DNA of 64,000 bases, taken from Nocardioides panacisoli. Lineage in GTDB: Bacteria > Actinomycetota > Actinomycetes > Propionibacteriales > Nocardioidaceae. Where the stretch lies: positions 3,348,001 through 3,412,000 of the forward strand of contig NZ_CP080409.1 of the NCBI RefSeq assembly GCF_019448235.1, given 5' to 3'. Each line of letters begins with the position of its first letter. Position 1 is the stretch's first letter. Position numbers and translations under genes: made by a program. Below are positions 42,362-51,870 of this stretch, in pieces. A model generated the notes under the pieces. It made no database searches. It had not been told where the DNA came from and was given only the letters and a program-made list of their open reading frames with translations.

Positions 42362-44506
42362 TCAGCCCGTCTTGCGACGCTTCCGCTGGCGTGCGATCAG
42401 CGTCTCCTGCAGGTGCCGAGTACCGCGGACGCGGTGCCAGTTGCCGTCGGCACTGAGGTCCCAGGCCTCGGTCTCGGGGTCGAAGCCGAGGTCGAGCAGC
42501 CGGCCGACCTCCTTGGTCGCGGAGGCACCGGGGAGGCGCACCAGGACCTCGACGCGGCGGTCGAGGTTGCGGTGCATCATGTCCGCCGAGCCGATCCAGG
42601 CGACCGGCTCGCCGCCGCCGGCGAACCAGAAGACCCGGCTGTGCTCGAGGAAGCGGCCGAGGACCGAGCGGACCGTGATGTTCTCCGACAGTCCGGGGAC
42701 GCCGGGCCGCAGCGCGCAGATGCCGCGGATCCACAGGTCGACCTTCACCCCCTCGCAGGAGGCGAGGTAGAGCGCGTCGATCATCTCCTCGTCGACGATG
42801 GAGTTGGCCTTGATCCGCACGTGGCCCTCGCCCCCGGCGCGCTGGTGCTCGATCTCGCGGTGCACCTGCTCGATGAGACCGCTGCGGACGGTGTCCGGCG
42901 CGACCAGCAGCTCGTCGTACGTCGCCCCGCGCGACCAGCCGCTGAGGTTGTTGAACAGGTGCGCCACGTCCTCGGCGACGTCCTGGTTGGTGGTCAGCAG
43001 GCCCAGGTCCTCGTACAGCCGCGAGGTCTTGGGGTTGTAGTTGCCGGTGCCGATGTGGGTGTAGAGACGGATGCCCTCGGGCTCGTCGCGCACCACCAGT
43101 GACAGCTTGCAGTGGGTCTTGAGGCCCACCAGGCCGTAGACGACGTGGCAGCCGGCCTCCTCCAGCTTGCGGGCCCAGGTGATGTTGGCCTGCTCGTCGA
43201 AGCGTGCCTTGATCTCGACCAGCACCAGCACCTGCTTGCCGGCCTCGGCGGCGTCGATGAGGGCGTCGATGATGGGGGAGTCGCCCGAGGTGCGGTAGAG
43301 GGTCTGCTTGATCGCCAGCACGTGCGGGTCGGCGGCCGCCTGCTCGATGAAGCGCTGCACCGAGGTGGCGAACGAGTCGTAGGGGTGCTGGAGGAGTACG
43401 TCGTGGCGCCGGATGGCCTTGAAGACGTCGACCGGGGCGGCGGACTCCACCTCGGCGAGCTGGGTGTGGGTGCTGGGCACGAAGGCGGGGTACTTCAGCT
43501 CCTCGCGGCCCAGGTCGGCGATGCTGTGCAGGCCGCGCAGGTCCAGCGGGCCGGAGAGCTGGAAGACCTCCTCCTGGGCCACGTCGAGCTCGGAGACGAG
43601 CAGCTCGAGGATCTCGGCCGGCATCGACTCCTCGACCTCGAGGCGGACCGGCGGGCCGAACTTGCGGCGCAGCAGCTCCTTCTCCAGGGCGGCGAGGAGG
43701 TTCTCGGCGTCGTCCTCCTCGACCTCGACGTCCTCGTTGCGGGTGACGCGGAAGGTGTGGGCCTCCAGCACCTCCATGCCCGGGAAGAGCCGGTCCATGT
43801 GGGCGCCGATGACGTCCTCGAGGGGGACGAAGCGGTCGTTGCCCAGTGCCACGAAGCGGTCGAAGTTCGGCGGCACCTTCACGCGGGCGAAGTGCTCCTT
43901 CTCCGTCAGCGGGTTGCGCAGCGTGACGGCGAGGTTGAGCGACAGCCCCGAGATGTAGGGGAAGGGGTGGGCCGGGTCGACGGCCAGCGGCGTCAGCACG
44001 GGGTAGACGCGGTCGCGGAAGAGCCGCGAGCTGGACTCCTGCTCCTCGCTGGTGAGCCCGGACCACCGCACGACCTCGATGCCCTCCTCCGAGAGCAGCG
44101 GAGCGACCTGCTCGCGGAAGGTGCGGGCCTGGCGCTGCATCAGCTCGCGGCTGAGGGTCCAGATCGACTCGAGGATGTCGCGCGGCATCTTGCCCGACGC
44201 GGCACGCACTGCCAGCCCGGTGGCGATGCGTCGCTTGAGGCCGGCGACGCGCACCATGAAGAACTCGTCCAGGTTGCTGGTGAAGATGGCCAGGAACCGT
44301 GCCCGCTCCAGCAGCGGGAGGTCGGGGTCCTCGGCGAGCTCGAGGACGCGCTCGTTGAACCGGAGCCAGGACAGCTCACGGTCCAGGAACCGGCCCTCGG
44401 TCTCGGCGATGTGGTGCGCCGCGGTCTCCGCTGCACCGGTCTCCTCGACGGTGCCGCCGGCCGGCGCGTCGTCGTCGGGGGAGTCGGGCAGCGAGTGCAG
44501 CGTCAT
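42362..44506 (-). CDS. ppk: Polyphosphate kinase 1
   Basis: A 714-residue enzyme that reversibly polymerises the ATP gamma-phosphate into polyphosphate. The N-terminal [18 protein letters not shown] and [17 protein letters not shown] are canonical. The autophosphorylated histidine is in GLKTHCK (His465), and the second active-site histidine is 19 residues on in [10 protein letters not shown] (His484), matching the E. coli 435/454 spacing. Length is normal. The ATG at 44506 is used; a longer open frame would run over the promoter. A PHO box precedes it at 44525-44546, linking polyphosphate synthesis to phosphate control. Confidence 0.96.
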   Translation of the reverse strand: MTLHSLPDSPDDDAPAGGTVEETGAAETAAHHIAETEGRFLDRELSWLRFNERVLELAEDPDLPLLERARFLAIFTSNLDEFFMVRVAGLKRRIATGLAVRAASGKMPRDILESIWTLSRELMQRQARTFREQVAPLLSEEGIEVVRWSGLTSEEQESSSRLFRDRVYPVLTPLAVDPAHPFPYISGLSLNLAVTLRNPLTEKEHFARVKVPPNFDRFVALGNDRFVPLEDVIGAHMDRLFPGMEVLEAHTFRVTRNEDVEVEEDDAENLLAALEKELLRRKFGPPVRLEVEESMPAEILELLVSELDVAQEEVFQLSGPLDLRGLHSIADLGREELKYPAFVPSTHTQLAEVESAAPVDVFKAIRRHDVLLQHPYDSFATSVQRFIEQAAADPHVLAIKQTLYRTSGDSPIIDALIDAAEAGKQVLVLVEIKARFDEQANITWARKLEEAGCHVVYGLVGLKTHCKLSLVVRDEPEGIRLYTHIGTGNYNPKTSRLYEDLGLLTTNQDVAEDVAHLFNNLSGWSRGATYDELLVAPDTVRSGLIEQVHREIEHQRAGGEGHVRIKANSIVDEEMIDALYLASCEGVKVDLWIRGICALRPGVPGLSENITVRSVLGRFLEHSRVFWFAGGGEPVAWIGSADMMHRNLDRRVEVLVRLPGASATKEVGRLLDLGFDPETEAWDLSADGNWHRVRGTRHLQETLIARQRKRRKTG

Positions 44507-44524
44507 GGGTCGGATTCTTCCATC

Positions 44525-44546
44525 GACCGGTGAACGGGCGGTGAAG
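44525..44546 (-). promoter_or_regulatory. PHO box upstream of ppk
   Basis: On the minus strand, CTTCACCGCCC and GTTCACCGGTC are adjacent 11-bp direct repeats like those before pstS. The nearer repeat ends 19 bp from the ppk start. No clear -10 is seen between them, so the site may overlap the core promoter. Confidence 0.7.
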
Positions 44547-44591
44547 TCGGAGCAGCGCCGAGGTGGGGCCCGGTGGCGCGTCGTCGACGGG

Positions 44592-45227
44592 TCAGAGGGA
44601 GGGGCGGTACTGCTGGACCTGTGCGCTGAACGCCGCGGCGTCGACCATGGTGGCGTCGACGCTGAAGGGGCCGGTGTGGCGCCGTGCGAAGGTGATGCGC
44701 CAGTCGCTGTCACCGGGGCGGCCGTGTTGCTCGACACGGGTGGCCTCGTGGCTGAGGTCGAAGCGGTACTTCGTGTCGCCCTGCTCGATGTGGACGATGC
44801 CGCGGGCGAGGTGGACGCTGACCGGCTCCACGCGGGTGGCGACGGCGGCGTAGGCCAGGCCCGCGGTGATGGCGGCCATGCCGATGCCGAACCAGGTGAA
44901 GAGGTTGCCGTTGAGGAAGGCCAGCAGGGTCACCATGGCGGCGACGATCGCGGTGGCGCCGAGGATGAGCGGCAGGGCTCGGGGGTCGCTGCCGTCTCCG
45001 GCGATGGGGCTGCCGGTGCTCTCGCCGCCCTCGAAGAGCGACAGGCCGTCGTCCTGCTCCCGGTCGGCCTGCTGTGCCAACTCACCGCGGGCGCGGGCGA
45101 GCTCGGTCTCGAGTTCGGCGATGCGGCGTTCGGCGGCCGCGGCACGTCGCGCAAGGGCGTCCCGCTCGGCCCGCAGCGCCGCGGTCTCGGAGTCGTCGGG
45201 AGGGCCGCTCAGAGGTTGGGTCGCCAC
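44592..45227 (-). CDS. Membrane protein paralogous to the C-terminus of its upstream neighbour
   Basis: A 211-residue protein of unknown function. Residues about 15-55 form a short coiled coil ([20 protein letters not shown]). Two adjacent membrane helices lie at about 97-145 ([20 protein letters not shown]). The C-terminal ~65 residues form a small domain ending [21 protein letters not shown], almost the same ending as in the preceding protein ([19 protein letters not shown]). The GTG at 45227 lies inside the 3' end of the upstream gene (19-base overlap), so the two are coupled. The pair look like duplicates of one membrane-anchored module. Confidence 0.75.
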   Translation of the reverse strand: MATQPLSGPPDDSETAALRAERDALARRAAAAERRIAELETELARARGELAQQADREQDDGLSLFEGGESTGSPIAGDGSDPRALPLILGATAIVAAMVTLLAFLNGNLFTWFGIGMAAITAGLAYAAVATRVEPVSVHLARGIVHIEQGDTKYRFDLSHEATRVEQHGRPGDSDWRITFARRHTGPFSVDATMVDAAAFSAQVQQYRPSL

Positions 45228-48200
45228 TGGCGCACCGCCTGGGTGAAGGAGCCCGGGTCGACCATCGTCGCGTCGATGGTGATCGGGGCCATGTTGCGGC
45301 GCAGGACGAGGATCTTCCACCCGCGCTGGCCGGGCTCGCCGACCTGCTCGATCTCGGTGCCGGGGCTGGCGAGGTCGAACTCGTGCCGGTTCTCGCCCAG
45401 CGTGAGCTTGAGCCGGCCGCGGTCGTCGAGGTGGACGATGCGGGAGGAGTTGGTCATCCGCACGGCGAAGATGAGCAGCGCCACGGCGGCAACGGTCAGG
45501 CCGACGCTGAGGCCGAGGTCCGCGGTGAGCTCGCCGAAGTAGGCCTGGCGCCCCAGGACGCCGGCGCAGGCGAGGGCGGCCAGCAGGGCGATGGGGGCGA
45601 GGCTGTCGGAGCCGCGCTTGGCGTGGTAGCTGCGGTGGGTGGCGTCGACGGCCCCGACCGCGGCGACGGCGGCGTCCGGTGCCGGCTCGCTGCTGTCGTC
45701 CGCCGGTGCGGCCTCGTCGTCCCCGGTGAGGGTCTCGTCCACCTCCTCCGGCTCCGCCGCCGGGGTGGTTGCCGGTGCGAACGCGCTGGTGGCGGTGAGC
45801 GGGCGGTCCTCCGGTGCGGGTTCGGGCTCCGGGTCGAGGTCCGCGTCGAGCTCCGCCTCGGGAGTGGGCTCCTCCACGGCGTCGTCGTCGACCAGTGCTT
45901 CCTCGTCCTCGACCAGCGCCGACTCCTCGTCCGCGGGGAGGGGGGTCGGCTCGGCGTCGAGGTCCTCGACCTCGGGCTCGAGGTCGTCGGCCACGACGAC
46001 CGGGACGTCGGTCTCGGGCTCCTCGGACGCAGTCTCGGGCTCGCTCGCCCCGTCGGCGGGCTCAGCGTCGATGTCCTCGGCCGGTTCCGGTTGCTCGGGG
46101 TCGACACCCTCCGCGTCCTCGGCGTCGATGATCGCCTCGAGGTCCTCGAGTCCGGCCAGGTCCTCGACGTCGTCGAAGCCGTCGGTCTCGTCGTCCTCGA
46201 CCTCCTCGGCCGCCTCGACCTCCTCGGCCTCGTGGCGGTCCTCGGCCTCGTGCTGGGTCTCGTCGGCCCGGTCGACCTCGTCGGTGGCGAGCTCGGCTGC
46301 CAGGACCGGCTCGTCGGCGTCGAGGGAGGAGAGCGGATCGGTCAGCGGGTCCGCGGTCGACTCCGGCTCCACTGCCGGCTCGGTCACCTGCGGCCCCGCC
46401 ATCGGCGCCGCGGCCGACGCGGCAGCGGCGGTCGTGGCCGTCGCCGCCCGCTCGGCGGCGGCGCGGGCCTCGGCGGCCTGCTGCACCAGCTCGGTGGCGC
46501 GTGCCTCGGCCTCGGCGCGGGCGACGGCCTGCTCCGCGGCGAGCTGCTCGGCGGCAGCGCGTGCCCGGGCGTGGGCGGTCGCGGCCTGCTCGGCCTCGAT
46601 CCGAGCGCGCGCCTGGAGGGCGGCCTCCTCCTCGATCTGGATCAGCGAGGCCTGCAACGCTGCCAACCGGGCCTGCTGCTCGGAGGCGGCGTTCTCGTAC
46701 TCGGTGAGGGCCTGTCGTGCGCGGTGCTCGGCGGCGTCACGGGCGGCCGTGGCCTCCTCGGCGGCGCTGGTCAGCTCGGTGACGCGCGCCCGGGCGGCCT
46801 CGCGCTCCTCGGCGGCGGCGCGGGCGAGCTCGGCCTGTTCGGCCGCGCGGGCCTCGGCCTCCTCGCGGCGACCGGACTCGGCGTCGACCAGCTGCGCCTT
46901 CTCGGCCTCGGCGCGTTGGTACTCCTCCTGCGCGCTGCGGGCGCTCGCCTCGGCGGCCTCCCGGGCCGCGACGGCGGCCTCGGCCAGCCGGACCTGTTCG
47001 GAGACCCGCTCCTCGGCCGCCGCACGTTCGGTGGCGGCCTCCTGGACCAGGCGCGCCTTCTCCGCCGCGTGCTGCTCGGCCTGCTCGGCCAGCGCACGCT
47101 CCAGCTCGGTCTCGGCCTGCTGGGCACGCGCCTCGGCCGCGTCGCGGGCTGCGGCAGCCTCCTCGGCGGTCCCGGTGAGCTCGGTGACGCGGGCCTGGGC
47201 GGCCTCGCGCTCCTCGGCGGCGGCGCGGGCGAGCTCGGCCTGTTCGGCGGCGCGGGCCTCGGCCTCCTCGCGGCGACCGGACTCGGTGTCGGCGGCCGCC
47301 GCCTGCTCGGCCAGGGCGCGGCGGTACTCCTCCTCGGCGGCCTGCGCCTTCTCGTCGGCGACACGCTGGGCCTCGGCGGCCTCCCCCCGCAGCCGGTCCT
47401 GCTCCGCGGCGTGCACCTCGGCCTGCTCGGCGAGGGCCCGCTTGTAGCTCGCCTCGGTCTCGGCGGCTCGCGCCTCGGCGGCCTCCCGCTCGCTCGCGGC
47501 GGCCTGCGCGGCCTCGGCCTGCTCGGCCGCACGCGCCTCGGCCTCCTCCCGCTCCTGCCGGGCGACCCGGGCGGCCTCGGCCTGCTCGGCGGCGCGTGCC
47601 TCCGCCTCGTCGCGGCGTACGCCGTCCAGTCGGGCGGCCTCGGCAGCGGCACGGTCGGCGTCCTCGCTGGCGCGGCGTTCGGCGGCGGCGAGTTCGGCGG
47701 CCTCCTGCTCGGCGGCATCGGCACGGGCCACGGCCGCGTCGGCCGCGCGCTGTCCGGCTTCCCTCTCGGCGGCGGCCTCCTCGGCGTCGCGCTTGAGCTC
47801 GATGACGTCGGCGACGGCGTCGTCGGCGGGCCCACCGCGGCGCCGCAGGCGTCCCAGGCCGCCGCGCTTCTCCTCGACGGGCAGCGGCTCGGCGAAGCCC
47901 TGGTCGAAGGCTGCGGCGATCACCTTGCGGTCGGCCTCGTCGTCACCGGTCGCGTCGGTGGCGTCGGTCGCCGGTGGCGTGGCGGGGGGAGTGGGCGGTG
48001 CAGCCGGAGTCGGGGGCTGCGTCGTCCGCGCCGCCGGTGCCTCCGGGCGGGCGGGCGCGTCGGGGAGCGCTGCGGCGCTCCAGTCGACCTGCTCGAACTC
48101 CTCCTCCGAGACCGTCACGGCGGTCCGGGGACGGTCGTGGCGCTCCTGCACGCGGCGGGCCACGTCGTCCTCGGGGGCCACGGAGTTGCTCTGGGCGCCC

Positions 48201-48394
48201 CGCTGGATGATCGCGGCGAGGTCGTCCTCGCCGAGTACGCCGACCTCGGGCTGGGCCTCCGCCGAGGCCTCGGCGGTGCCCTCCGCGCTCGGGTCCCGAC
48301 GCTTGCGGGACAGCCCGAAGCGGCCGCGCCGTCGGCGCGCCGCGTCGTCCGGAGCCTCTTCCGGATCCGGGGAGGAATCCCTGACCGAGCTCAT
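45209..48394 (-). CDS. 1061-aa Ala/Glu-rich coiled-coil membrane protein
   Basis: Not recognised. Residues 1-30 are basic; 100-150 are Pro/Thr-rich. From about 195 to 640 is an almost unbroken Ala/Glu/Arg coiled coil built of degenerate repeats. One block beginning GRREEAEARAAEQAELARAA occurs twice, 136 residues apart (DNA near 46778-46888 and 47186-47297). Residues about 680-910 are a very acidic Glu/Asp/Pro linker. Two membrane helices (PIALLAALACAGVLG and LSVGLTVAAVALLIFAV) and a ~65-residue C-terminal domain follow. Likely a cytoplasmic scaffold tethered to the membrane. It lies 56 bp downstream of mshD in the same direction. The opposite strand is also open over most of its length, a by-product of GC bias. 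Confidence 0.8.
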   Translation of the reverse strand: MSSVRDSSPDPEEAPDDAARRRRGRFGLSRKRRDPSAEGTAEASAEAQPEVGVLGEDDLAAIIQRGAQSNSVAPEDDVARRVQERHDRPRTAVTVSEEEFEQVDWSAAALPDAPARPEAPAARTTQPPTPAAPPTPPATPPATDATDATGDDEADRKVIAAAFDQGFAEPLPVEEKRGGLGRLRRRGGPADDAVADVIELKRDAEEAAAEREAGQRAADAAVARADAAEQEAAELAAAERRASEDADRAAAEAARLDGVRRDEAEARAAEQAEAARVARQEREEAEARAAEQAEAAQAAASEREAAEARAAETEASYKRALAEQAEVHAAEQDRLRGEAAEAQRVADEKAQAAEEEYRRALAEQAAAADTESGRREEAEARAAEQAELARAAAEEREAAQARVTELTGTAEEAAAARDAAEARAQQAETELERALAEQAEQHAAEKARLVQEAATERAAAEERVSEQVRLAEAAVAAREAAEASARSAQEEYQRAEAEKAQLVDAESGRREEAEARAAEQAELARAAAEEREAARARVTELTSAAEEATAARDAAEHRARQALTEYENAASEQQARLAALQASLIQIEEEAALQARARIEAEQAATAHARARAAAEQLAAEQAVARAEAEARATELVQQAAEARAAAERAATATTAAAASAAAPMAGPQVTEPAVEPESTADPLTDPLSSLDADEPVLAAELATDEVDRADETQHEAEDRHEAEEVEAAEEVEDDETDGFDDVEDLAGLEDLEAIIDAEDAEGVDPEQPEPAEDIDAEPADGASEPETASEEPETDVPVVVADDLEPEVEDLDAEPTPLPADEESALVEDEEALVDDDAVEEPTPEAELDADLDPEPEPAPEDRPLTATSAFAPATTPAAEPEEVDETLTGDDEAAPADDSSEPAPDAAVAAVGAVDATHRSYHAKRGSDSLAPIALLAALACAGVLGRQAYFGELTADLGLSVGLTVAAVALLIFAVRMTNSSRIVHLDDRGRLKLTLGENRHEFDLASPGTEIEQVGEPGQRGWKILVLRRNMAPITIDATMVDPGSFTQAVRQWRPNL

Positions 48395-48450
48395 CGCGTC
48401 GATGCTATCCGTCGGGAGCGCTGGAGGACCACGAAACGCTCAACGAGCGG

Positions 48451-49302
48451 TCAGCCCCGGAGGTACTGCACGTGGGTGTCGGATCGGGCCCGGGTGAACC
48501 CGAGGTCGCCGTACAGCGTGGTGGCGGGCGTGTTGTCGCCCTCGACGTAGAGGTGGACCTCGGCGATGCCGCGCTCGGCGAGGTGGGCGAGCCCGGCCAC
48601 GGTCAGGACGCGACCGAGGCCACGTCCCTGCGCGCTGGGCGCGACGCCCACGACGTACACCTCGCCGTGCTCGGCGTCGTGCCGCTTGGTCCAGTGGAAG
48701 CCCAACAGCTCGCCGTCCGGCGCGACCGCGAGCAGCAGGTCGTCCGGGTCGAACCACGGCTCGGCCATGCGCTGGGCCAGGCCGTCCCGGTCGAGGTCGC
48801 CCTGCTCGGGGTGGTCGGCGAAGGCGGCGGCGTTGACCGCCAGCAGCGCGTCCTCGTCGGCGCCCGGGCGGAAGGACCGGACGGTGACGTCGTCGGGCAC
48901 GCCGGCCTGGGGCAGTGGCTCCGCGGTGGGCCGGCGCATCACCCACAGCTCGCGCACGCGCTCGAACCCGTACGCCGCGGCGAGGGCGGCCGCGCCCGGG
49001 TGGTCGCCGTGGGACCAGGCCGTGAGGCGACCGGGCGTCGCGGCCACCGCACGCCCGACGAGGTCCGCCCCGGTGCCGTGCCGGCGCGCGTGCGGGGCGA
49101 CGGCGAGGTCGAGCTCCTCGTCGCGCACGACGGCGAACCCGTCCGTCGCGACCCAGTGCGGCAACGCGGTGAGGCCGTCGCGGACCAGCCGCAGGTCCGC
49201 GGCCTCGTCGAGCGGGTCGGGCTCGCCGGCGTCGCGACAGGCGCGGCGTACGGCCGCCACGACGGCGGTGGGGTCGACGTCAGCAGGGTCGGGGGTGCTC
49301 AT
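48451..49302 (-). CDS. mshD: Mycothiol synthase
   Basis: Acetylates the cysteine amine of Cys-GlcN-Ins, the last step of mycothiol synthesis. The 283 residues form two tandem GNAT domains (about 1-135 and 136-283). The C-terminal, active one has VNAAAFADHPEQG, LLGFHWTKRHD, VYVVGVAPSAQGRGLGRVL (acetyl-CoA loop) and HLYVEGDNTPATTLYGDLGF, all typical of MshD. GlnR lies directly upstream in the same direction, as with Rv0818/Rv0819 in M. tuberculosis. The presence of mshD itself supports an actinobacterial source. Confidence 0.96.
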   Translation of the reverse strand: MSTPDPADVDPTAVVAAVRRACRDAGEPDPLDEAADLRLVRDGLTALPHWVATDGFAVVRDEELDLAVAPHARRHGTGADLVGRAVAATPGRLTAWSHGDHPGAAALAAAYGFERVRELWVMRRPTAEPLPQAGVPDDVTVRSFRPGADEDALLAVNAAAFADHPEQGDLDRDGLAQRMAEPWFDPDDLLLAVAPDGELLGFHWTKRHDAEHGEVYVVGVAPSAQGRGLGRVLTVAGLAHLAERGIAEVHLYVEGDNTPATTLYGDLGFTRARSDTHVQYLRG

Positions 49303-49337
49303 CCCCGCGAGGATAGACCGCAGTGCGGGCCCGTCGG

Positions 49338-50090
49338 TCAGGCCTCGACGCTCTCGGTGGCGGGCGCCGTCGCGGTCGTCGCGGCGTCGCCCTCGACCTT
49401 CTCCTGCTCCTTGGCCGGGAGCACGAAGCGGTAGCCGACGTTGCGGACGGTGCCGATCAGCGTCTCGTTCTCGGGGCCGAGCTTGGCGCGCAGCCGGCGC
49501 ACGTGGACGTCGACGGTGCGGGTGCCGCCGAAGTAGTCATAGCCCCAGACCTCCTGGAGCAGCTGCTGGCGGGAGAACACGCGGCCGGGGTGCTGCGCCA
49601 AGAACTTCAGCAGCTCGAACTCCTTGAAGGTCAGGTCGAGCGGGCGACCACCGACCTTCGCGGTGTAGGTCGCCTCGTCCACGGTGACCGCGCCGGAGCG
49701 GATCAGGTGGGCCTCGGGGTCGTCGGCGTCGCGGGCCGCGGCCGAACGCCCGATGGCGAGCTTGATGCGGGCCTCGAGCTCGGCGGGGCCGCAGGTGTGG
49801 AGCACCACGTCGTCCATGCCCCAGTCGTGGGCGACGACGGCGAGGCCGCCCTCGGTGGTGACCAGCAGGAAGGGCACCTCGGTGCCGGTGGTGCGGATCA
49901 GGCGGCACAGGTCGCGGGTCTGGGCGAGGTCCTGGCGGCCGTCGACCAGCAGCAGGTCGGCGTCGGGGGCCTCCAGCAGGGCACTGCCCTCGGCGGGGAG
50001 CACCTTGACCTGGTGGCCGAGCAGCGCGAGGCCGGGCAGCACCTCGGCGGAGGGTTGCAGTGCGCTGGTGAGAAGCAGCAGAGTGCTCAT
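49338..50090 (-). CDS. glnR: Nitrogen regulator GlnR (OmpR-type, atypical receiver)
   Basis: A 250-residue global nitrogen regulator. The N-terminal receiver (about 1-115) has an aspartate in [15 protein letters not shown] but lacks the normal acidic pocket, as known for GlnR, which works without a cognate kinase. The C-terminal winged helix is clear: [52 protein letters not shown] and [12 protein letters not shown] low-complexity Ala/Thr/Glu tail follows. The gene pair glnR-mshD is conserved in mycobacteria. It is divergent from the MoaD-like gene across 133 bp, where TATCAT on the minus strand is a possible -10. Confidence 0.92.
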   Translation of the reverse strand: MSTLLLLTSALQPSAEVLPGLALLGHQVKVLPAEGSALLEAPDADLLLVDGRQDLAQTRDLCRLIRTTGTEVPFLLVTTEGGLAVVAHDWGMDDVVLHTCGPAELEARIKLAIGRSAAARDADDPEAHLIRSGAVTVDEATYTAKVGGRPLDLTFKEFELLKFLAQHPGRVFSRQQLLQEVWGYDYFGGTRTVDVHVRRLRAKLGPENETLIGTVRNVGYRFVLPAKEQEKVEGDAATTATAPATESVEA

Positions 50091-50223
50091 TCGGTGTCCT
50101 CTCTCCGGCGCGGGGCGCCGCGTCGAGAGACCGAAACACGTCGGTGGGCTCCGGCCACGGTGTGGTGACAGATGATGATACCGAGATCGTGACGACATCG
50201 GGGAGCAACGGACAGGAAAAGTG

Positions 50224-50490
50224 ATGCAGACCATCCGACTGCGGTACTGGGCGGCCGCCCGCAGCGCCGCCGGCACGGCCGAGGACCTCGTCGAGGCCGA
50301 CGCCCCGTGGACGCTCGCCGCCCTCGTCGCGGAGGCCGTACGCCGCCACCCCGGCACCCGGTTGGCCGACGTGCTGGCCGTGTGCTCGGTCCTGGTCGGG
50401 GAGGAGCCGGTCTCCACGCGGGTGCCGGACGAGGTCGAGGTCGGCCCCGGGGAGACCGTCGAGTTCCTGCCGCCGTTCGCGGGGGGCTGA
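50224..50490 (+). CDS. MoaD/ThiS-like sulfur-carrier protein
   Basis: An 88-residue ubiquitin-fold protein ending in the Gly-Gly tail (FLPPFAGG) that is adenylated and thiocarboxylated in sulfur-carrier proteins. [18 protein letters not shown] and [20 protein letters not shown] are typical of MoaD. Molybdopterin synthesis is therefore likely, though no moaE is nearby and related carriers serve other pathways. I use the ATG at 50224; a GTG at 50221 is in frame immediately before it. GGAAAA lies about 6 bases upstream. Confidence 0.85.
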   Translation: MQTIRLRYWAAARSAAGTAEDLVEADAPWTLAALVAEAVRRHPGTRLADVLAVCSVLVGEEPVSTRVPDEVEVGPGETVEFLPPFAGG

Positions 50491-50543
50491 GGGGCCGGCC
50501 GGGGTAGCATCGGCCGCCGGATCCGACGACACCCGGAGGAAGC

Positions 50544-51866
50544 GTGGTTCGCCTGTCTGGACGCGAGGTCCTCCTCGCGAGTGTCGCGGTCCTGGTCACC
50601 GCCGCCCTCGTGGCGGTCGCCACCCAGGGCCTGCTCTACGGTGCCGGCGCCCTCGCGGCGGCGGCCGTGCTGGTCCTGCTGCTGGTGCGCGGCGCCGAGA
50701 CCGTCGCCATCGGGTTCCTGATGGGGGCGTTCGCCACCGCGCCGATGTATCGCGGCATCGAGCACCTCAGCGGCGGCGTCGCGACCCCGACCGACGTGCT
50801 GCTGATCCCGGGCATCGCCCTCCTGCTGCCCACGCTGCTGCAGCGGCGACTCCGGGTGCCGACGACCTACGTGGTCGCCGTGGGCCTGGTCGGCTGCTGG
50901 GGCCTGATCGGGTCGGTCGCCGGCGGGGAACCGGTGCTGAGCATCTTCCAGCTGGTGCAGTGGCTGTTCTTCCTCGGCGGCCTGCCGCTGGTCATCGCGT
51001 GGTGGCGACCCGATCGTTCGATCGTGGTGCGCCTGCTGTGGTCCTACCTCGCCGGCCACATGCTCAGCGTGGCCTACGCGCTCTACGAGGGCCGCATCTC
51101 CAACGGGCGGTTCAACGGCCTGACCCACCACGAGAACGCCTTCGGCCTGGCCGGCGTCGCGGCGATCGCGATCGTGCTGTTCCTGCTGCACGAGCACCGC
51201 GACCTGCGGGTGCGCGGGGTACTGCTGGCGATCGGTGCCGCGTCGGCGCTGTCGATCTCGATGAGCGGCAGCCGTGCTGCCCTGCTGGTCGCGATCGTGC
51301 TCGTGCTGATGGTGCCGGTGGTGGAGAAGTCCGCGGTGTGGGGCTTCTTCGTGGCCGCGGCCGTCGGGCTCGCCATCGCCGCCCTGCCGCTGATCGTGGG
51401 CAGCAGCGGCGACGACAGCGCCATCTCCCGCCTGGCCGGCGACGGCACCTCCGCGGTGGCCGACAGCCGTCGCAGCACGGTGCTCGACTACGGCCTGGAG
51501 CGCTTCGCGGAGTCACCGCTGTTCGGCAGCGGGCTGGTCAACGTCGAGGTCATCCACAACGGCTTCGTCGCGGTCGTGGTGGCGATCGGGCTGTTCGGGG
51601 CGCCGGCGTACCTCGTGGCGCTCTACGTCCTCGCCCGCCCGCTCTTCCTCGACCACCCGCTGCGGCGGCTGGGCTACCTGGTGTGGGCGTTCATCGGCTC
51701 CACCGCGGCGCTGCCCAGCCTCTACGACCGCACCCTGTGGGTGCCGATCTCGCTGGCGATCCTGCCCGCGCTCGGCCAGTTCCGGGGTGGGAGGGACCCC
51801 GACGCGGACGCGGTGCGCCCCGAGGTCGACGAGTCCCGTCAGGACGCCACGCCGGCCCAGCCCTGA
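50544..51866 (+). CDS. O-antigen ligase/polymerase (Wzy/WaaL)-like membrane protein
   Basis: A 440-residue inner-membrane protein with about 11-12 helices. It belongs to the O-antigen polymerase/ligase superfamily, which joins polysaccharide repeat units or attaches them to an acceptor. The characteristic periplasmic loop lies between helices near residues 290-335, and the short [16 protein letters not shown] segment near residues 190-205 resembles the conserved glycan-binding region (F-x-HxN-x-G). [18 protein letters not shown] is another family-like stretch. The GTG at 50544 has GGAGGA 5 bases upstream. It is the first gene of the polysaccharide locus, convergent with the sugar transferase. 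Confidence 0.8.
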   Translation: MVRLSGREVLLASVAVLVTAALVAVATQGLLYGAGALAAAAVLVLLLVRGAETVAIGFLMGAFATAPMYRGIEHLSGGVATPTDVLLIPGIALLLPTLLQRRLRVPTTYVVAVGLVGCWGLIGSVAGGEPVLSIFQLVQWLFFLGGLPLVIAWWRPDRSIVVRLLWSYLAGHMLSVAYALYEGRISNGRFNGLTHHENAFGLAGVAAIAIVLFLLHEHRDLRVRGVLLAIGAASALSISMSGSRAALLVAIVLVLMVPVVEKSAVWGFFVAAAVGLAIAALPLIVGSSGDDSAISRLAGDGTSAVADSRRSTVLDYGLERFAESPLFGSGLVNVEVIHNGFVAVVVAIGLFGAPAYLVALYVLARPLFLDHPLRRLGYLVWAFIGSTAALPSLYDRTLWVPISLAILPALGQFRGGRDPDADAVRPEVDESRQDATPAQP

Positions 51867-51870
51867 ACGG

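Noticed and set aside
45074-48550. A 1158-codon open frame on the plus strand opposite the coiled-coil gene
   Set aside because: It is a Gly/Leu/Arg-rich antisense shadow of a GAG/GCC-rich coiled coil, with no ribosome site and no domain; the minus-strand protein has clear helices, membrane segments and a paralogue.
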